Assembly (NCBI GenBank): GCA_944324825.1
Contig: CALUXU010000009.1
Location: forward strand, 18,960-82,959
DNA length: 64,000 nucleotides
Direction of reading: 5' to 3'
Source: Candidatus Gastranaerophilales bacterium
GTDB lineage: Bacteria; Cyanobacteriota; Vampirovibrionia; Gastranaerophilales; Gastranaerophilaceae
Shown: positions 15,849-25,530 of the stretch, one piece after another
How the letters are laid out: each line of letters begins with the position of its first letter
Position numbering within the stretch: the stretch's first letter is position 1
The notes under the pieces: model-generated
Database searches by the model: none
Told to the model about the DNA's origin: nothing
Seen by the model: the letters and a program-made list of their open reading frames with translations, nothing else
Position numbers and translations under genes: made by a program

Positions 15849-17699
15849 TTGGAACGCAATAAAGAACAAACATTCACGGAAGGTACAAAAAAGCATTTTC
15901 CCAATAACACAAATGCTACATCGCCCCTGACAGCAAGCAAGCTGGTGGCGAAGGTAAACCTGTTGTCGTCCACTTCTGTACCAAACAGAATTTCGACATT
16001 ATCTGCACTTGCTAATCGTCATAAGAACGATACTCAAATCTATAAACAAGTCATAGATGCGGTATCGGGTATAATTCCGGCAGGCGAACCTTCAGAATTT
16101 TATCTTCGTTTACATAAGATATTAACAAATTACCTTGGCTGTTCATTTACGGCTTATGGCTTGTACAACGAAATGTCAGGCTGTATTAATCTGAAACTTA
16201 TTGACAAAATGGATAACGTTTTTGTATCCAAAGTGTTTAAAACAGATTCTTCAAATCCTGTTTATCAGGCATTTTCAACAAAATCAGTTATAACAAAAAA
16301 TAACGTTGATTTTCTTAATCTGGCATATTTCCATAATCATCCCGTTACAATACTGCCGATGATATCAGTTACTAAGTGTATCGGTGTAATGGTTATTGCC
16401 GATGATATGGACGAATCACATAAAAAATTATGCTCTTTTATCGCAAATTATGCTGCAGCAATTATAGACAATTTTTCATTAATTGAATCGGCTAATGCGC
16501 ATATGAATACTGATGCGTTAACTCAGTTATTTAACCACAGAGGCTTCCAGGAATGCCTTACAAAAGAATTAAAAAATGCGGATGAATCCGGTCAGGATTT
16601 ATCTATCGTTATGTTAGACGTAAACAATATTTCCAAAATAAACCGAGAATTGGGGCACGCAAAAGGTGATGAGGTTATTAAACTTGTTGCCGAAAAAGTT
16701 AAACACAATATCAGAAAATCTGATATGGCAGGTCGTTACGGCGGAGATGAGATTGCAATAATATTGCCTAACACGGACGTAGACGAGGCAAAATATATTG
16801 CAGAATATATTACATATAGTTTATCTTGTTGTTTTGTAGATGATGTAGGGCCTGTAAAGGTTTCAGTTGGTATTGCATCATATCCTGAATGCGCTAAAGA
16901 TCAGGAAAAACTTTTAATCCTTGCGGAACAGGCAATGTATATATCTCAGGCAAAAGGCTATAAAGACGGTATGTCTGCGATTGTAAGTTCTTCAGACTTC
17001 AATTTCTGGGATGATATCGCACTTCATTCTTATGCAGAGGTATTATCAAAACGTCACTCGCAAATGGGAGTCAACTTCGAAGAAGAGTTGTTGAAGAAAT
17101 TCAATAATGAACAGATAAGTTCAGTTAACCACTTGTCAGAGATTGCGACATCTCTTGCAGGGGCAATCGATGCTAAAGATCCTTATACAAAAGGTCACTC
17201 AACATCTGTTTCAAGATATTCGGAAGCACTGGCAAGAGCAATCAACTTGCCTGAGGATGAAGTTGAACGGATTACTCTTGGTGCGCTTCTTCATGACGTT
17301 GGTAAAATCGGGATTCCGGAAAATATTCTTAAAAAACCGGACAGATTATCTGATGACGAATGGCAGATTATGAAGCAACACCCTGTAATCGGTGCTGATA
17401 AAGTATTAATGCCTAATGAAGCATTAAGAGATTTAATCCCGATTGTAAAATATCACCACGAGCACGTTGACGGAACGGGTTATCCTGAACACTTGAAGGG
17501 TGATGAAATTCCGCTTGCGGCAAAAATTGTTGCAGTTGCGGATGCTTTCCACGCTTTAATAAGTGACAGACCTTACAGAAAAGGTTTGAGTCTTGATGTG
17601 GCTTGCAATATTCTTCAGGAAGGTGCAGGCAAACAGTGGGATACAAACCTGGTTCGCAAGTTTATTCAAATTGCACCTGCTTTGTCTACAAAGATTTAG
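15849..17699 (+). CDS. Cyclic di-GMP turnover protein with GAF-like, GGDEF and HD-GYP domains
   Basis: 616 residues from a TTG start. A GAF-like region (about 70-215) is followed by a GGDEF domain (about 220-375). RYGGDEIAII near residue 297 keeps the catalytic core with Ile in place of Phe, and RKSD five residues before it matches an inhibitory I-site. An HD-GYP phosphodiesterase domain follows (about 425-610), with HDVGKIG near 481 and HHEHVDGTGYPEHLKG near 535. It can in principle both make and degrade c-di-GMP. No membrane segment is seen. No response-regulator domain is present. It stands alone. Confidence 0.92.
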   Translation: MERNKEQTFTEGTKKHFPNNTNATSPLTASKLVAKVNLLSSTSVPNRISTLSALANRHKNDTQIYKQVIDAVSGIIPAGEPSEFYLRLHKILTNYLGCSFTAYGLYNEMSGCINLKLIDKMDNVFVSKVFKTDSSNPVYQAFSTKSVITKNNVDFLNLAYFHNHPVTILPMISVTKCIGVMVIADDMDESHKKLCSFIANYAAAIIDNFSLIESANAHMNTDALTQLFNHRGFQECLTKELKNADESGQDLSIVMLDVNNISKINRELGHAKGDEVIKLVAEKVKHNIRKSDMAGRYGGDEIAIILPNTDVDEAKYIAEYITYSLSCCFVDDVGPVKVSVGIASYPECAKDQEKLLILAEQAMYISQAKGYKDGMSAIVSSSDFNFWDDIALHSYAEVLSKRHSQMGVNFEEELLKKFNNEQISSVNHLSEIATSLAGAIDAKDPYTKGHSTSVSRYSEALARAINLPEDEVERITLGALLHDVGKIGIPENILKKPDRLSDDEWQIMKQHPVIGADKVLMPNEALRDLIPIVKYHHEHVDGTGYPEHLKGDEIPLAAKIVAVADAFHALISDRPYRKGLSLDVACNILQEGAGKQWDTNLVRKFIQIAPALSTKI

Positions 17700-17798
17700 C
17701 GGTCTGAACAGTTCCAAACCATGTAATAACTTAAGATTTGGTAACATTTTATTTGCAATTTAAACATGTTTAATATACGATTATAGAGCCGATAATAA

Positions 17799-17829
17799 AA
17801 AGAATGTGACAATAGCACATTCTTTTTTA
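17799..17829 (+). terminator. Intrinsic terminator between the c-di-GMP gene and rpmG
   Basis: AAAGAATGTG and CACATTCTTT form a stem with loop ACAATAG, followed by T residues. It sits 32 bp before rpmG. A possible promoter TTGCAA-N17-TACGAT near 17755-17783 would place it inside the rpmG leader, so an attenuator role is possible. Confidence 0.7.
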
Positions 17830-17860
17830 AATAGGAAAGAAAACAAAAAGGAAAAAGACA

Positions 17861-18028
17861 ATGGGTATTAAAGGTAAAAACGATAAAATGGTAGTTCTTG
17901 CTTGTGAAGAATGCAAAGAAAGAAACTACACAACAACTAAAAATAAAAAGACAAACAAAGAAAGAATGGAATTAAACAAATATTGTCCTAAATGTCAGAA
18001 AAAAACTGTTCATAAGGAAACAAAATAA
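17861..18028 (+). CDS. rpmG: 50S ribosomal protein L33
   Basis: 55 residues, too short to be listed by many ORF callers. It starts [20 protein letters not shown] and has paired cysteine knuckles CEEC and CPKC, so this is the zinc-binding form of L33. An AAAAGGAAAAAG site lies just upstream. The gene is followed by tRNA-Trp and then secE-nusG-rplK-rplA, the standard bacterial order, which confirms the call. Its stop is only 12 bp before the first tRNA-like hairpin unit. Confidence 0.96.
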   Translation: MGIKGKNDKMVVLACEECKERNYTTTKNKKTNKERMELNKYCPKCQKKTVHKETK

Positions 18029-18039
18029 GGTTTGACTAT

Positions 18040-18311
18040 GCGTTCTAGTTCAATCGGGTAGTTGATTTTAGAATCAAGTTTATACCATTATAAGAATTGA
18101 ACAAGAACGCATTTCATGCGTCCTTAGTTCAGTTGCCCAGAAGAGTTTACTCTTCGCCAGTACAATGGTTCTACCAACTGAATAAGAGGTCGAAGAACAT
18201 TAACAATTAAATAAGCGTCCTTAGTTCAGTTGCCCAGAAGAGTTTACTCTTCGCCAGTACAATGGTTCTACCAACTGAATAAGAGGTCGAAGAACATTAA
18301 CAATTAAATAA
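18040..18311 (+). repeat. tRNA-5'-half hairpin units, including two perfect 97-bp tandem copies
   Basis: Units begin at 18040 (GCGTTCTAGTTCAATCGGG), 18118 and 18215. The last two are identical 97-bp copies starting GCGTCCTTAGTTCAGTTG, exactly the first 18 nt of tRNA-Trp at 18312. Each then departs into a hairpin GAAGAG-TTTA-CTCTTC and later carries TTCTACCAACTGAA, the reverse complement of the tRNA D arm. Each unit can therefore fold back on its own tRNA-like 5' part. The first unit is a diverged version with the same logic (GTTCAAT facing ATTGAAC). Confidence 0.85.
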
Positions 18312-18384
18312 GCGTCCTTAGTTCAGTTGGTAGAACGTCGGTCTCCAAAACCGGATGTCGAGGGTTCAAGTCCTTCAGGGCGCG
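18312..18384 (+). tRNA. tRNA-Trp (anticodon CCA)
   Basis: The acceptor GCGTCCT pairs with AGGGCGC, discriminator G. The D arm is GTTC/GAAC. The anticodon stem CGGT/ACCG encloses the loop CTCCAAA, giving anticodon CCA. The T arm is GAGGG-TTCAAGT-CCTTC. CCA is not encoded. It lies between rpmG and secE, a classic position for tRNA-Trp. Confidence 0.96.
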
Positions 18385-18404
18385 AATTATTAAAAGGAAA
18401 CAAA

Positions 18405-18602
18405 ATGAACGATACAGTAAATAGTATAATTGCATATTTGAAAGCAGTCCGTCTTGAATGGTCAAAAATCAATTGGCCTGAAAGAAGGCAGGTTATTGCA
18501 GAAACAGTTTTTGTAATCGTAATTGTTTTTGCATTTACGGTATCGGTTTATTTATTGGATATTATATTTAAAGCAGTGTTGGGATTAATTCCGACCAGAT
18601 AG
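18405..18602 (+). CDS. secE: Preprotein translocase subunit SecE
   Basis: 65 residues starting MNDTVNSIIAYLKAVRLEWSK. An in-frame upstream extension to 18327 would run through tRNA-Trp and is rejected; AAAAGG lies 8 nt before this ATG. The amphipathic helix with KINWPERRQVIAETVFV and a single membrane segment (VIVIVFAFTVSVYLLDIIF) match SecE, which stabilises SecY in the Sec channel. nusG follows after 9 bp, the conserved secE-nusG pair. Confidence 0.95.
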   Translation: MNDTVNSIIAYLKAVRLEWSKINWPERRQVIAETVFVIVIVFAFTVSVYLLDIIFKAVLGLIPTR

Positions 18603-18611
18603 GGTGGAAAG

Positions 18612-19232
18612 ATGGCTGAAAACGAAGAAAATATCTTAGAACAAGCAGAAGTAGCAGAAGAAGAAAAAGAAGCAACTTCTCACGAACCTGAGAAAAAAGC
18701 AAAAAAAGCAGAAAAACGCTGGTATATTGTTCACACATATTCAGGATACGAAAACAAGGTTAAGGGTAATCTTGAAAAGCGTATTGAATACATGAATATG
18801 TCCGACAAGATTTTCAGAGTTGAAGTTCCGCAAAAGACCGTAACCCAAATTAAGGGCGGAAAGAAACAGGAAAAAGATGAAAAGATTTTCCCTGGTTACG
18901 TATTGGTAGAAATGATAATGGACGAAGACAGCTGGTATGTTGTAAGACACACAGCTGGTGTTACCAAGTTTGTCGGTTCTGCTAAGAAACCAATTCCTGC
19001 AAAGGACAGCGAAATCAAAAAGATTATCAACCGTTCATCATCACAAACTCAAAAGATTGAACTTGATGTTAAGGTTGGTGATAAAGTCAGAATTATTTCA
19101 GGACCGTTTGCAGAATTTATCGGAGAGATTACAGAAGTATATCCTGATAAGGCAAAATTAAGAGCAAACGTTTCAATATTCGGCCGTGAAACTCCGGTTG
19201 AATTGGAATACAAACAAATTCAAAAGATTTAA
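18612..19232 (+). CDS. nusG: Transcription termination/antitermination factor NusG
   Basis: 206 residues. A Glu/Lys-rich N-terminal extension of about 35 residues precedes the NGN domain (RWYIVHTYSGYENKVKGNL, then FPGYVLVEMIMDEDSWYVVRHTAGVTKFVG). A KOW domain follows (GDKVRIISGPFAEFIGEI). NusG links RNA polymerase to Rho or the ribosome. It lies 9 bp after secE and upstream of rplK, as in most bacteria. Confidence 0.97.
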   Translation: MAENEENILEQAEVAEEEKEATSHEPEKKAKKAEKRWYIVHTYSGYENKVKGNLEKRIEYMNMSDKIFRVEVPQKTVTQIKGGKKQEKDEKIFPGYVLVEMIMDEDSWYVVRHTAGVTKFVGSAKKPIPAKDSEIKKIINRSSSQTQKIELDVKVGDKVRIISGPFAEFIGEITEVYPDKAKLRANVSIFGRETPVELEYKQIQKI

Positions 19233-19248
19233 TTTTTATAAATAGCAA

Positions 19249-19288
19249 TGTGGAAGGGGCCGCCCCCCGTTATTACCACGAAAGGAGA
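19249..19288 (+). promoter_or_regulatory. Structured leader hairpin before rplK
   Basis: GTGG (19250-19253) pairs with CCAC (19276-19279), enclosing an inner GGGG/CCCC hairpin and an asymmetric loop. GAAAGGAG, the ribosome binding site, follows directly. A sequence-different but shape-matched hairpin precedes rplA, so a shared regulator such as ribosomal protein L1 is possible. Confidence 0.55.
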
Positions 19289-19293
19289 CAAAA

Positions 19294-19719
19294 ATGGCAA
19301 AAAAAGTAGTAGGAAAAATTAAACTGCAAATTCAAGCAGGTAAGGCTAATCCGTCACCTCCGGTTGGTCCGGCTTTAGGTCAACACGGTGTAAACATCAT
19401 GGATTTCTGTAAGCAGTTCAATGCTAAAACAGAATCACAAGCAGGATATGTTATCCCTGTTGTTATTGATGTTTATGAAGACAGAAGTTTTTCATTCGTG
19501 ACAAAATCACCTCCTGCAACTATATTGATTAAAAAAGCATTAAACGTATCTAAAGGTGCTTCTAATACAAAGAAAGAAGTAGTTGGTGAAATTACTCAAG
19601 CTCAATTAGAAGAAATCGCTAAGATTAAGATGGACGATTTGAACGCAACTTCAATGGAAGCTGCCGTAAAAATGATTAAAGGTTCAGCAAGATCAATGGG
19701 CGTAAAAGTAGTAGATTAG
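19294..19719 (+). CDS. rplK: 50S ribosomal protein L11
   Basis: 141 residues, the normal length. The N-terminal domain contains [20 protein letters not shown] and [15 protein letters not shown]. The C-terminal RNA-binding domain contains [16 protein letters not shown] and [14 protein letters not shown]11 binds the GTPase-associated centre of 23S rRNA. It is followed by rplA after 61 bp. The expected rplJ and rplL do not follow rplA. Confidence 0.98.
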   Translation: MAKKVVGKIKLQIQAGKANPSPPVGPALGQHGVNIMDFCKQFNAKTESQAGYVIPVVIDVYEDRSFSFVTKSPPATILIKKALNVSKGASNTKKEVVGEITQAQLEEIAKIKMDDLNATSMEAAVKMIKGSARSMGVKVVD

Positions 19720-19733
19720 TTTAGTGACTTAGA

Positions 19734-19775
19734 AATGGAAGGACATAATTGTCCGCTATGACCATGAAAGGAATA
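19734..19775 (+). promoter_or_regulatory. Structured leader hairpin before rplA
   Basis: ATGG (19735-19738) pairs with CCAT (19762-19765), enclosing GGAC-ATAATT-GTCC, with GAAAGGA following. Outer and inner stems differ in sequence from the rplK leader but conserve pairing, the AA on the 5' side and a seven- or eight-base 3' side loop. Confidence 0.55.
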
Positions 19776-19780
19776 AAAAA

Positions 19781-20506
19781 ATGGCAAAATTAACAAAAAA
19801 ACAACAAAAAACTAAAGAATTACTTGCAGGTTTTGAACAACCGGCTAGTATTTCCGCAGCAATAGACAAATTACAAGAAGTTTCTAAAGAAATTTCTAAA
19901 TTTAATGAAACAGTAGAATGCCACATGAGATTAGGTATTGATGTTAAGCACGCTGATCAACAAATCCGTTCAACTGTTGTATTACCTGCAGGTTTGGGTA
20001 AGGAAATCAGAGTTTGCGTAATCGCAAAGGGTGCTAAGGTTACAGAAGCAAAAGAAGCAGGTGCTGATTTTGCAGGTACTGAAGACATCATCGATAAAAT
20101 CTCAGGCGGCTGGTTTGAGTTTGATACATTGATAGCAACACCTGATTGTATGGGTATGTTAGGTAAACTCGGTAGAGTATTAGGTCCTAAAGGTTTAATG
20201 CCAAACCCTAAGACAGGTACGGTTACTTTAGATGTAGCTCAAGCAGTTAAGGCTGCTAAAGCAGGTAAAGTTGAATTCCGTGCTGATAAGCAAGGTATGA
20301 TTCACTGTCCTGTTGGAAAAATTCAATTTGCAGCAGACGATTTAAAGAAGAACTTTGCAACATTGGCGGAAGCTATTCTTAAAGCAAAACCGTCATCAGC
20401 AAAAGGTACTTATGTTAAGTCTGTGTATGTTACAACAACAATGGGTCCAAGTATCAAGATTGATTCTAAGAACTTGGCATCCGATGTAAAAGAAATTGTT
20501 GGTTGA
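19781..20506 (+). CDS. rplA: 50S ribosomal protein L1
   Basis: 241 residues. The two-domain L1 fold is supported by [37 protein letters not shown], and the highly conserved [20 protein letters not shown]. The C-terminal TMGPSIKID motif is also present. L1 forms the mobile stalk at the E site and in many bacteria represses its own operon by binding a leader RNA. The gene ends 6 bp before an intrinsic terminator. Confidence 0.98.
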   Translation: MAKLTKKQQKTKELLAGFEQPASISAAIDKLQEVSKEISKFNETVECHMRLGIDVKHADQQIRSTVVLPAGLGKEIRVCVIAKGAKVTEAKEAGADFAGTEDIIDKISGGWFEFDTLIATPDCMGMLGKLGRVLGPKGLMPNPKTGTVTLDVAQAVKAAKAGKVEFRADKQGMIHCPVGKIQFAADDLKKNFATLAEAILKAKPSSAKGTYVKSVYVTTTMGPSIKIDSKNLASDVKEIVG

Positions 20507-20512
20507 TACTTT

Positions 20513-20539
20513 GGGGGTTGATTAAACCCCCTTTTTTTT
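20513..20539 (+). terminator. Intrinsic terminator after rplA
   Basis: GGGGGTT and AACCCCC form a strong stem followed by eight T residues, ending the secE-nusG-rplK-rplA transcript. Confidence 0.95.
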
Positions 20540-20711
20540 GCGGATTTTGGCAAGTGCGAAGGTTGCGAAGCAACCTAGTCACTCCCTGTGAACAAGCTGA
20601 TGGAGTGCAGATTTTGCTTTTGTAAAATCGTAACGGAATGCAAAGCTTGTGAGCCGCCAATAATCCCGTGCCACTATTGACAAATACAAAAAAATCGTAA
20701 ATAATGTATAC

Positions 20712-20792
20712 AAAGGGTGGCAGTTTACCAGACTGCCGGATGCCTTGAGAGTTCTAAGTGGTTCTTATCTGTTCAGGTAAGAGCCGCTTTTT
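20712..20792 (+). ncRNA. Module B: candidate antisense RNA
   Basis: TTGACA (20677-20682), a 17-bp spacer and AATAAT (20700-20705) predict a transcript from about 20712. It ends at a stem AGTGGTTCTTA/TAAGAGCCGCT followed by TTTTAAT. It is antisense to the 3' part of the peptide gene at 20765-20845. It is paralogous to modules A and C but more diverged. Confidence 0.6.
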
Positions 20793-20845
20793 AATATGTA
20801 CAAAATCAAAAAGATTAGTAATAAACTAATATTGAATTTATCCAT
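20765..20845 (-). CDS. Module B: 26-residue hydrophobic peptide, candidate type I toxin
   Basis: ATG at 20845 lies 5 nt after AAAGGGGG. The peptide begins MDKFNISLLLIFLILY and ends SYLNR, the same length as copies A and C with only conservative changes (Asn to Lys, Ile-Ala to Ile-Ser, Phe to Leu). Minus-strand promoter: GTGACA (20959-20964), 17-bp spacer, TAATAT (20936-20941). In its leader CCTTTCTA can pair with TAGAAAGG at the ribosome binding site. Translation is supported by frame conservation; toxicity is inferred. Confidence 0.65.
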   Translation of the reverse strand: MDKFNISLLLIFLILYILKSGSYLNR

Positions 20846-20964
20846 ATCGACCCCCTTTCTAGCCAGGATCTAACCTGAGTTCTAAGATAATTTGTAAGCT
20901 AGACCTAATTAGAAAGGCATCTTTTACCCATAATAATATTACTATATTTTCAATTATTTGTCAC

Positions 20965-21503
20965 TAATCATAGTCAAAAAAGTAGGTTGGGCTGAAAGCC
21001 CAACATTGATAATTTGTTGGGTTAAAACTCCAACTCTCGATTACATTTTTATAGATATACTTTAAAAAACCAACCTACATCTGTCGTAATAGTAAATTAA
21101 AAGTCATCCCGAACTTTTTTTATCAAGCGGGAAAATTTAAAGTTGAAACTACAAGCCTTATTTACCCCTTCGGGATCTTACCAGCAAGCAAGTATGATAC
21201 CAAATTAGTAAGAACCTGAAACAAGTTCAGGTTGACAAGCAATATAAGTTGGGCTTTAGCTCGACATAAGAATTTTGTTGGGCAAGTATGCCCAACCGAC
21301 CAGCCTACATTTTTAGCTACTTAGCTTCTTAACTACTTAACTGCTTAGCCGCATTTCCCGACACCCAGTCACTTAATCACTAAAATACATTTACCCCTAT
21401 CCTAGCTCCTGTCAAATCACAGATTTGAAACGTCGCTAACGTAGTGCTTGACCTCAGTTTACCGGCTCAACGCCGCTAAATTCGGTCTTCGCACCGGCTT
21501 ACG
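20965..21503. other. Repeat-rich intergenic region
   Basis: No gene is supported. It holds GTTGGGCT/AGCCCAAC inverted words near 20987-21010 and again near 21247-21300. A run of TAGCTACTTAGC-type degenerate repeats lies near 21313-21345, and an ATACATTTACCCC word near 21386. A comparatively GC-rich segment at about 21400-21500 directly abuts the atpG stop codon. Confidence 0.5.
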
Positions 21504-22418
21504 CTATCCCTGAGCTTCGGCACCGGATACGATTTCAATAAGTTCTTGGGTAATAGCACCTTGACGAGCTTTGTTATAATTAACAGTCAGAGTATCAATC
21601 ATTTCTTCCGCGTTATTTGATGCAGCGGACATTGCTGTCATTCTTGATGCAAGTTCGCTGGCATTTGCTTCCAGTAATGCTTGATAGATTGAATTAGTAA
21701 TATACATTGGTACAAGTTTTTTCAATATGCTGTCAGTTGACGGGATAAATTCCATAAGAGGATCAGGTTCTCCTTTAGTTTGTTCAACTTCTTCAAGTTT
21801 AACAGGGAGTACTGTCCAGTCTTGTACTGCATAAGACATCATGTTATTGAATCTTGTTGTAATAATTTCTATCTTATCAATTTTTTCGTTGATGAAATCA
21901 TCTGCAACATCTTCTGCAATCATATGAGCGCCTGACGGTGTAGGGTCATTAGCGACTGCCAGATATGTTTGAGCAACTTCAATATCATCGTTTTTGTGTT
22001 TGAAGGCAGAAACACCTTTTTGACCAACGATATACATAACAACTTTTTTGCCTTCATCTTCGTAAGCTTTTATTTTCTTCAATATAGTTCTTACAACGTT
22101 AGCATTATATGCCCCTGCAAGACCTTTGTTTGAAGATATCAGAATAAGTCCTACCGTTTTTATTTCACGTCTTGTAAGTAAACCAAAGTAATTATTAAGG
22201 CTGTCTTCAATTTTTTCTCCTGATTGAGAAATTTCGTTAACGGTTGAAAGCATTTTTCTAAACAGAGATAGAAGCTCGTTAGAGAAAGGTCTTGCAGCTT
22301 TAACAGAAGATTCTGCTTTTTTTACTTTTGCTGCAGCAACCATTTTCATAGCTCTGGTAATTTTTTTGGTATTTTCAACACTTTGTATTCTGCTTTTAAT
22401 ATCTTTTAAATTTGCCAT
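21504..22418 (-). CDS. atpG: ATP synthase gamma subunit
   Basis: 304 residues. The N-terminal helix MANLKDIKSRIQSVENTKKITRAMKMVAAAK and the C-terminal helix (ASRMTAMSAASNNAEEMIDTLTVNYNKARQGAITQEL) form the central rotor shaft of F1. It lies 58 bp after atpA, the last gene of the minus-strand operon. The last few codons (EAQG) and the stop adjoin a GC-rich, repeat-like segment, so the exact C-terminus may have been altered by an insertion. Beta and epsilon genes are not in the window, as in Cyanobacteria where they form a separate operon. Confidence 0.97.
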   Translation of the reverse strand: MANLKDIKSRIQSVENTKKITRAMKMVAAAKVKKAESSVKAARPFSNELLSLFRKMLSTVNEISQSGEKIEDSLNNYFGLLTRREIKTVGLILISSNKGLAGAYNANVVRTILKKIKAYEDEGKKVVMYIVGQKGVSAFKHKNDDIEVAQTYLAVANDPTPSGAHMIAEDVADDFINEKIDKIEIITTRFNNMMSYAVQDWTVLPVKLEEVEQTKGEPDPLMEFIPSTDSILKKLVPMYITNSIYQALLEANASELASRMTAMSAASNNAEEMIDTLTVNYNKARQGAITQELIEIVSGAEAQG

Positions 22419-22476
22419 AACTTTTCCTTCGATTTATTTAATCACAGGCGGGTATTATCCCGCCTGATAAATTAGT

Positions 22477-24000
<1,524 letters not shown>

Positions 24001-24558
24001 TTATTTAATAATATTTCTACCTATCATTTGTAATTTTGATTTCAGACTTGTGTCAACGATACTGTCGCCTACAACAAATACAAGTCCTGCAATAATATCT
24101 TTATCGACAGACCAGTCGATTTTAAGCTCTTTTTGAAGCTTGCCTGAAAGTCTGTCTTTAATAGTTTGTTTCATATTGTCATCAAGGTCAACCGCAGATA
24201 CGATTTCAATGTTGACAATATTGTATTCTCTGTCAATAGAGTTTTGGAATTCTGCTAAGATACTCGGAATAATATTGAATCTGTCTTTTTCAATCAGATA
24301 CATTAAGAAATTCAGAGTTATCTTATTAATTTTGCCTTCGAAAATTTTTGTTGTAACGTTTTGTTTTTCGGACTTTGTTACTTCCGGATTCTTCATCAGG
24401 TTTACAAAATCAGATGAAGAATTAATTGCTTCAACAATGTTTTCAAGGTCTTTTAATACTTCTTTTCTTTCGACCATGTGTGATTCGCAAAGCTCGCTCA
24501 ATGCTTGAGCGTATCTTTTTGCCACCGTTTGAAATTCTATTTGTTCTGCGTTTTTCAT
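24001..24558 (-). CDS. atpH: ATP synthase delta subunit (OSCP)
   Basis: 185 residues. The helical N-terminal domain (VAKRYAQALSELC, then NEX-type LKNPEVTKSEKQNV) and the C-terminal region with VDLDDNMKQTIKDRLSGKLQKELKIDWSVDKDIIAGLVF match the delta/OSCP family, which connects the peripheral stalk to F1. Its ATG overlaps the stop of atpF by one base, so the pair is translationally coupled. Confidence 0.95.
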   Translation of the reverse strand: MKNAEQIEFQTVAKRYAQALSELCESHMVERKEVLKDLENIVEAINSSSDFVNLMKNPEVTKSEKQNVTTKIFEGKINKITLNFLMYLIEKDRFNIIPSILAEFQNSIDREYNIVNIEIVSAVDLDDNMKQTIKDRLSGKLQKELKIDWSVDKDIIAGLVFVVGDSIVDTSLKSKLQMIGRNIIK

Positions 24559-25070
24559 TATATTACTCCGATTCCGTCGATTGCATCAATACTTTCATAG
24601 ATATATTTTTGATGCAGATTAGGATCTCTTTCGAGTTCTGATTTAATATGTTCTTCAGCAAGCTTCATAGCTTCTTCTGCTGTTTCTTTTAAAATATCGT
24701 TTTTAACAGATTTTATATTTGCATCAATAGTTTTTTTACTGTTTTCTTTAATTACATCTTTTTGAGAGTTTGCTTCCGCAATAAGTTTTTCGCCCATAAC
24801 TTTTGCATTTTCTTCAGCGGCTTTGAAGATTTTAAACATTTCTTCATCGACTTTGGTTGCGTCTTCTTGAGCTTTATAGAGTTTAGTCAGGCTTTCTTCT
24901 TTTGCTTTTTCTGATTCGGAAATATTTTGTTCAATTTTCTTTCTTCCTGCTTCAATTTTGCTGCCCAAATCAAACTTTTTCACCATCCAAGCTAAAAGCA
25001 ATATCATAACGATAAAGTTAAACAAGTTTGATTCACAGATTTTAGCCCATATTTCGATTAATTGTTCCAT
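24558..25070 (-). CDS. atpF: ATP synthase b subunit
   Basis: 170 residues. A membrane segment near residues 14-32 (LFNFIVMILLLAWMVKKF) is followed by a long charged coiled coil (KIEAGRKKIEQNISESEKAKEE and onward), the peripheral stalk of Fo. It lies 8 bp after the b' gene; having both b and b' adjacent is typical of Cyanobacteria and other photosynthetic-lineage bacteria. Confidence 0.94.
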   Translation of the reverse strand: MEQLIEIWAKICESNLFNFIVMILLLAWMVKKFDLGSKIEAGRKKIEQNISESEKAKEESLTKLYKAQEDATKVDEEMFKIFKAAEENAKVMGEKLIAEANSQKDVIKENSKKTIDANIKSVKNDILKETAEEAMKLAEEHIKSELERDPNLHQKYIYESIDAIDGIGVI

Positions 25071-25078
25071 TTATGCCT

Positions 25079-25510
25079 CTATATATTAGTTTCATAACCT
25101 AAGATTTTTGAAGAAATAATGCTGGCAAGGGTTTTTACTTCTGATTTTAACCCGTGTTTCGCTTCGATTACTTCACCTTCAGTTTGTGCCTGTGCAATGG
25201 CAATTTCTTTTTTAGAAAGATTTTTTTCTGAATCAAGCATTGCTTCTTTTTTAGCTTTGTATTCATTCAGGATTTTTTGATAAGTTTCTCTTGAAGATTT
25301 TTGAGCTTTTTCAATACTTGCGGCTTGCCATTTTTGAAGCGAGTCAAGTTTTTCCAAAGCTGTTTTTGACTTCATATTATTATTATCGATTAAATCTCTT
25401 CTTTCTCTGACAATTCTTTCAAGCGGTTTATAAAGAATAGCGTTCATAATAATCATAAATATTACGAAACTAACCATTGCTATGAAAAAAGTTGCATTAA
25501 ACTCTAACAT
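25079..25510 (-). CDS. atpF': ATP synthase b' subunit
   Basis: 143 residues. An N-terminal membrane segment (FFIAMVSFVIFMIIMNAILY) is followed by KPLERIVRERRDLIDNN and a long coiled coil. This is the second, diverged peripheral-stalk subunit, forming a b-b' heterodimer with the downstream gene. It is separated from the c-subunit gene by an intrinsic-terminator-like hairpin. The presence of b' is one of the better lineage clues in the window. Confidence 0.93.
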   Translation of the reverse strand: MLEFNATFFIAMVSFVIFMIIMNAILYKPLERIVRERRDLIDNNNMKSKTALEKLDSLQKWQAASIEKAQKSSRETYQKILNEYKAKKEAMLDSEKNLSKKEIAIAQAQTEGEVIEAKHGLKSEVKTLASIISSKILGYETNI

Positions 25511-25530
25511 GTTCTTTTCCTTTTTTGAAT

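Noticed and set aside
18118..18311. CRISPR array made of the 97-bp repeats
   Set aside because: The copies are contiguous with no unique spacers, and they are clearly derived from the adjacent tRNA.
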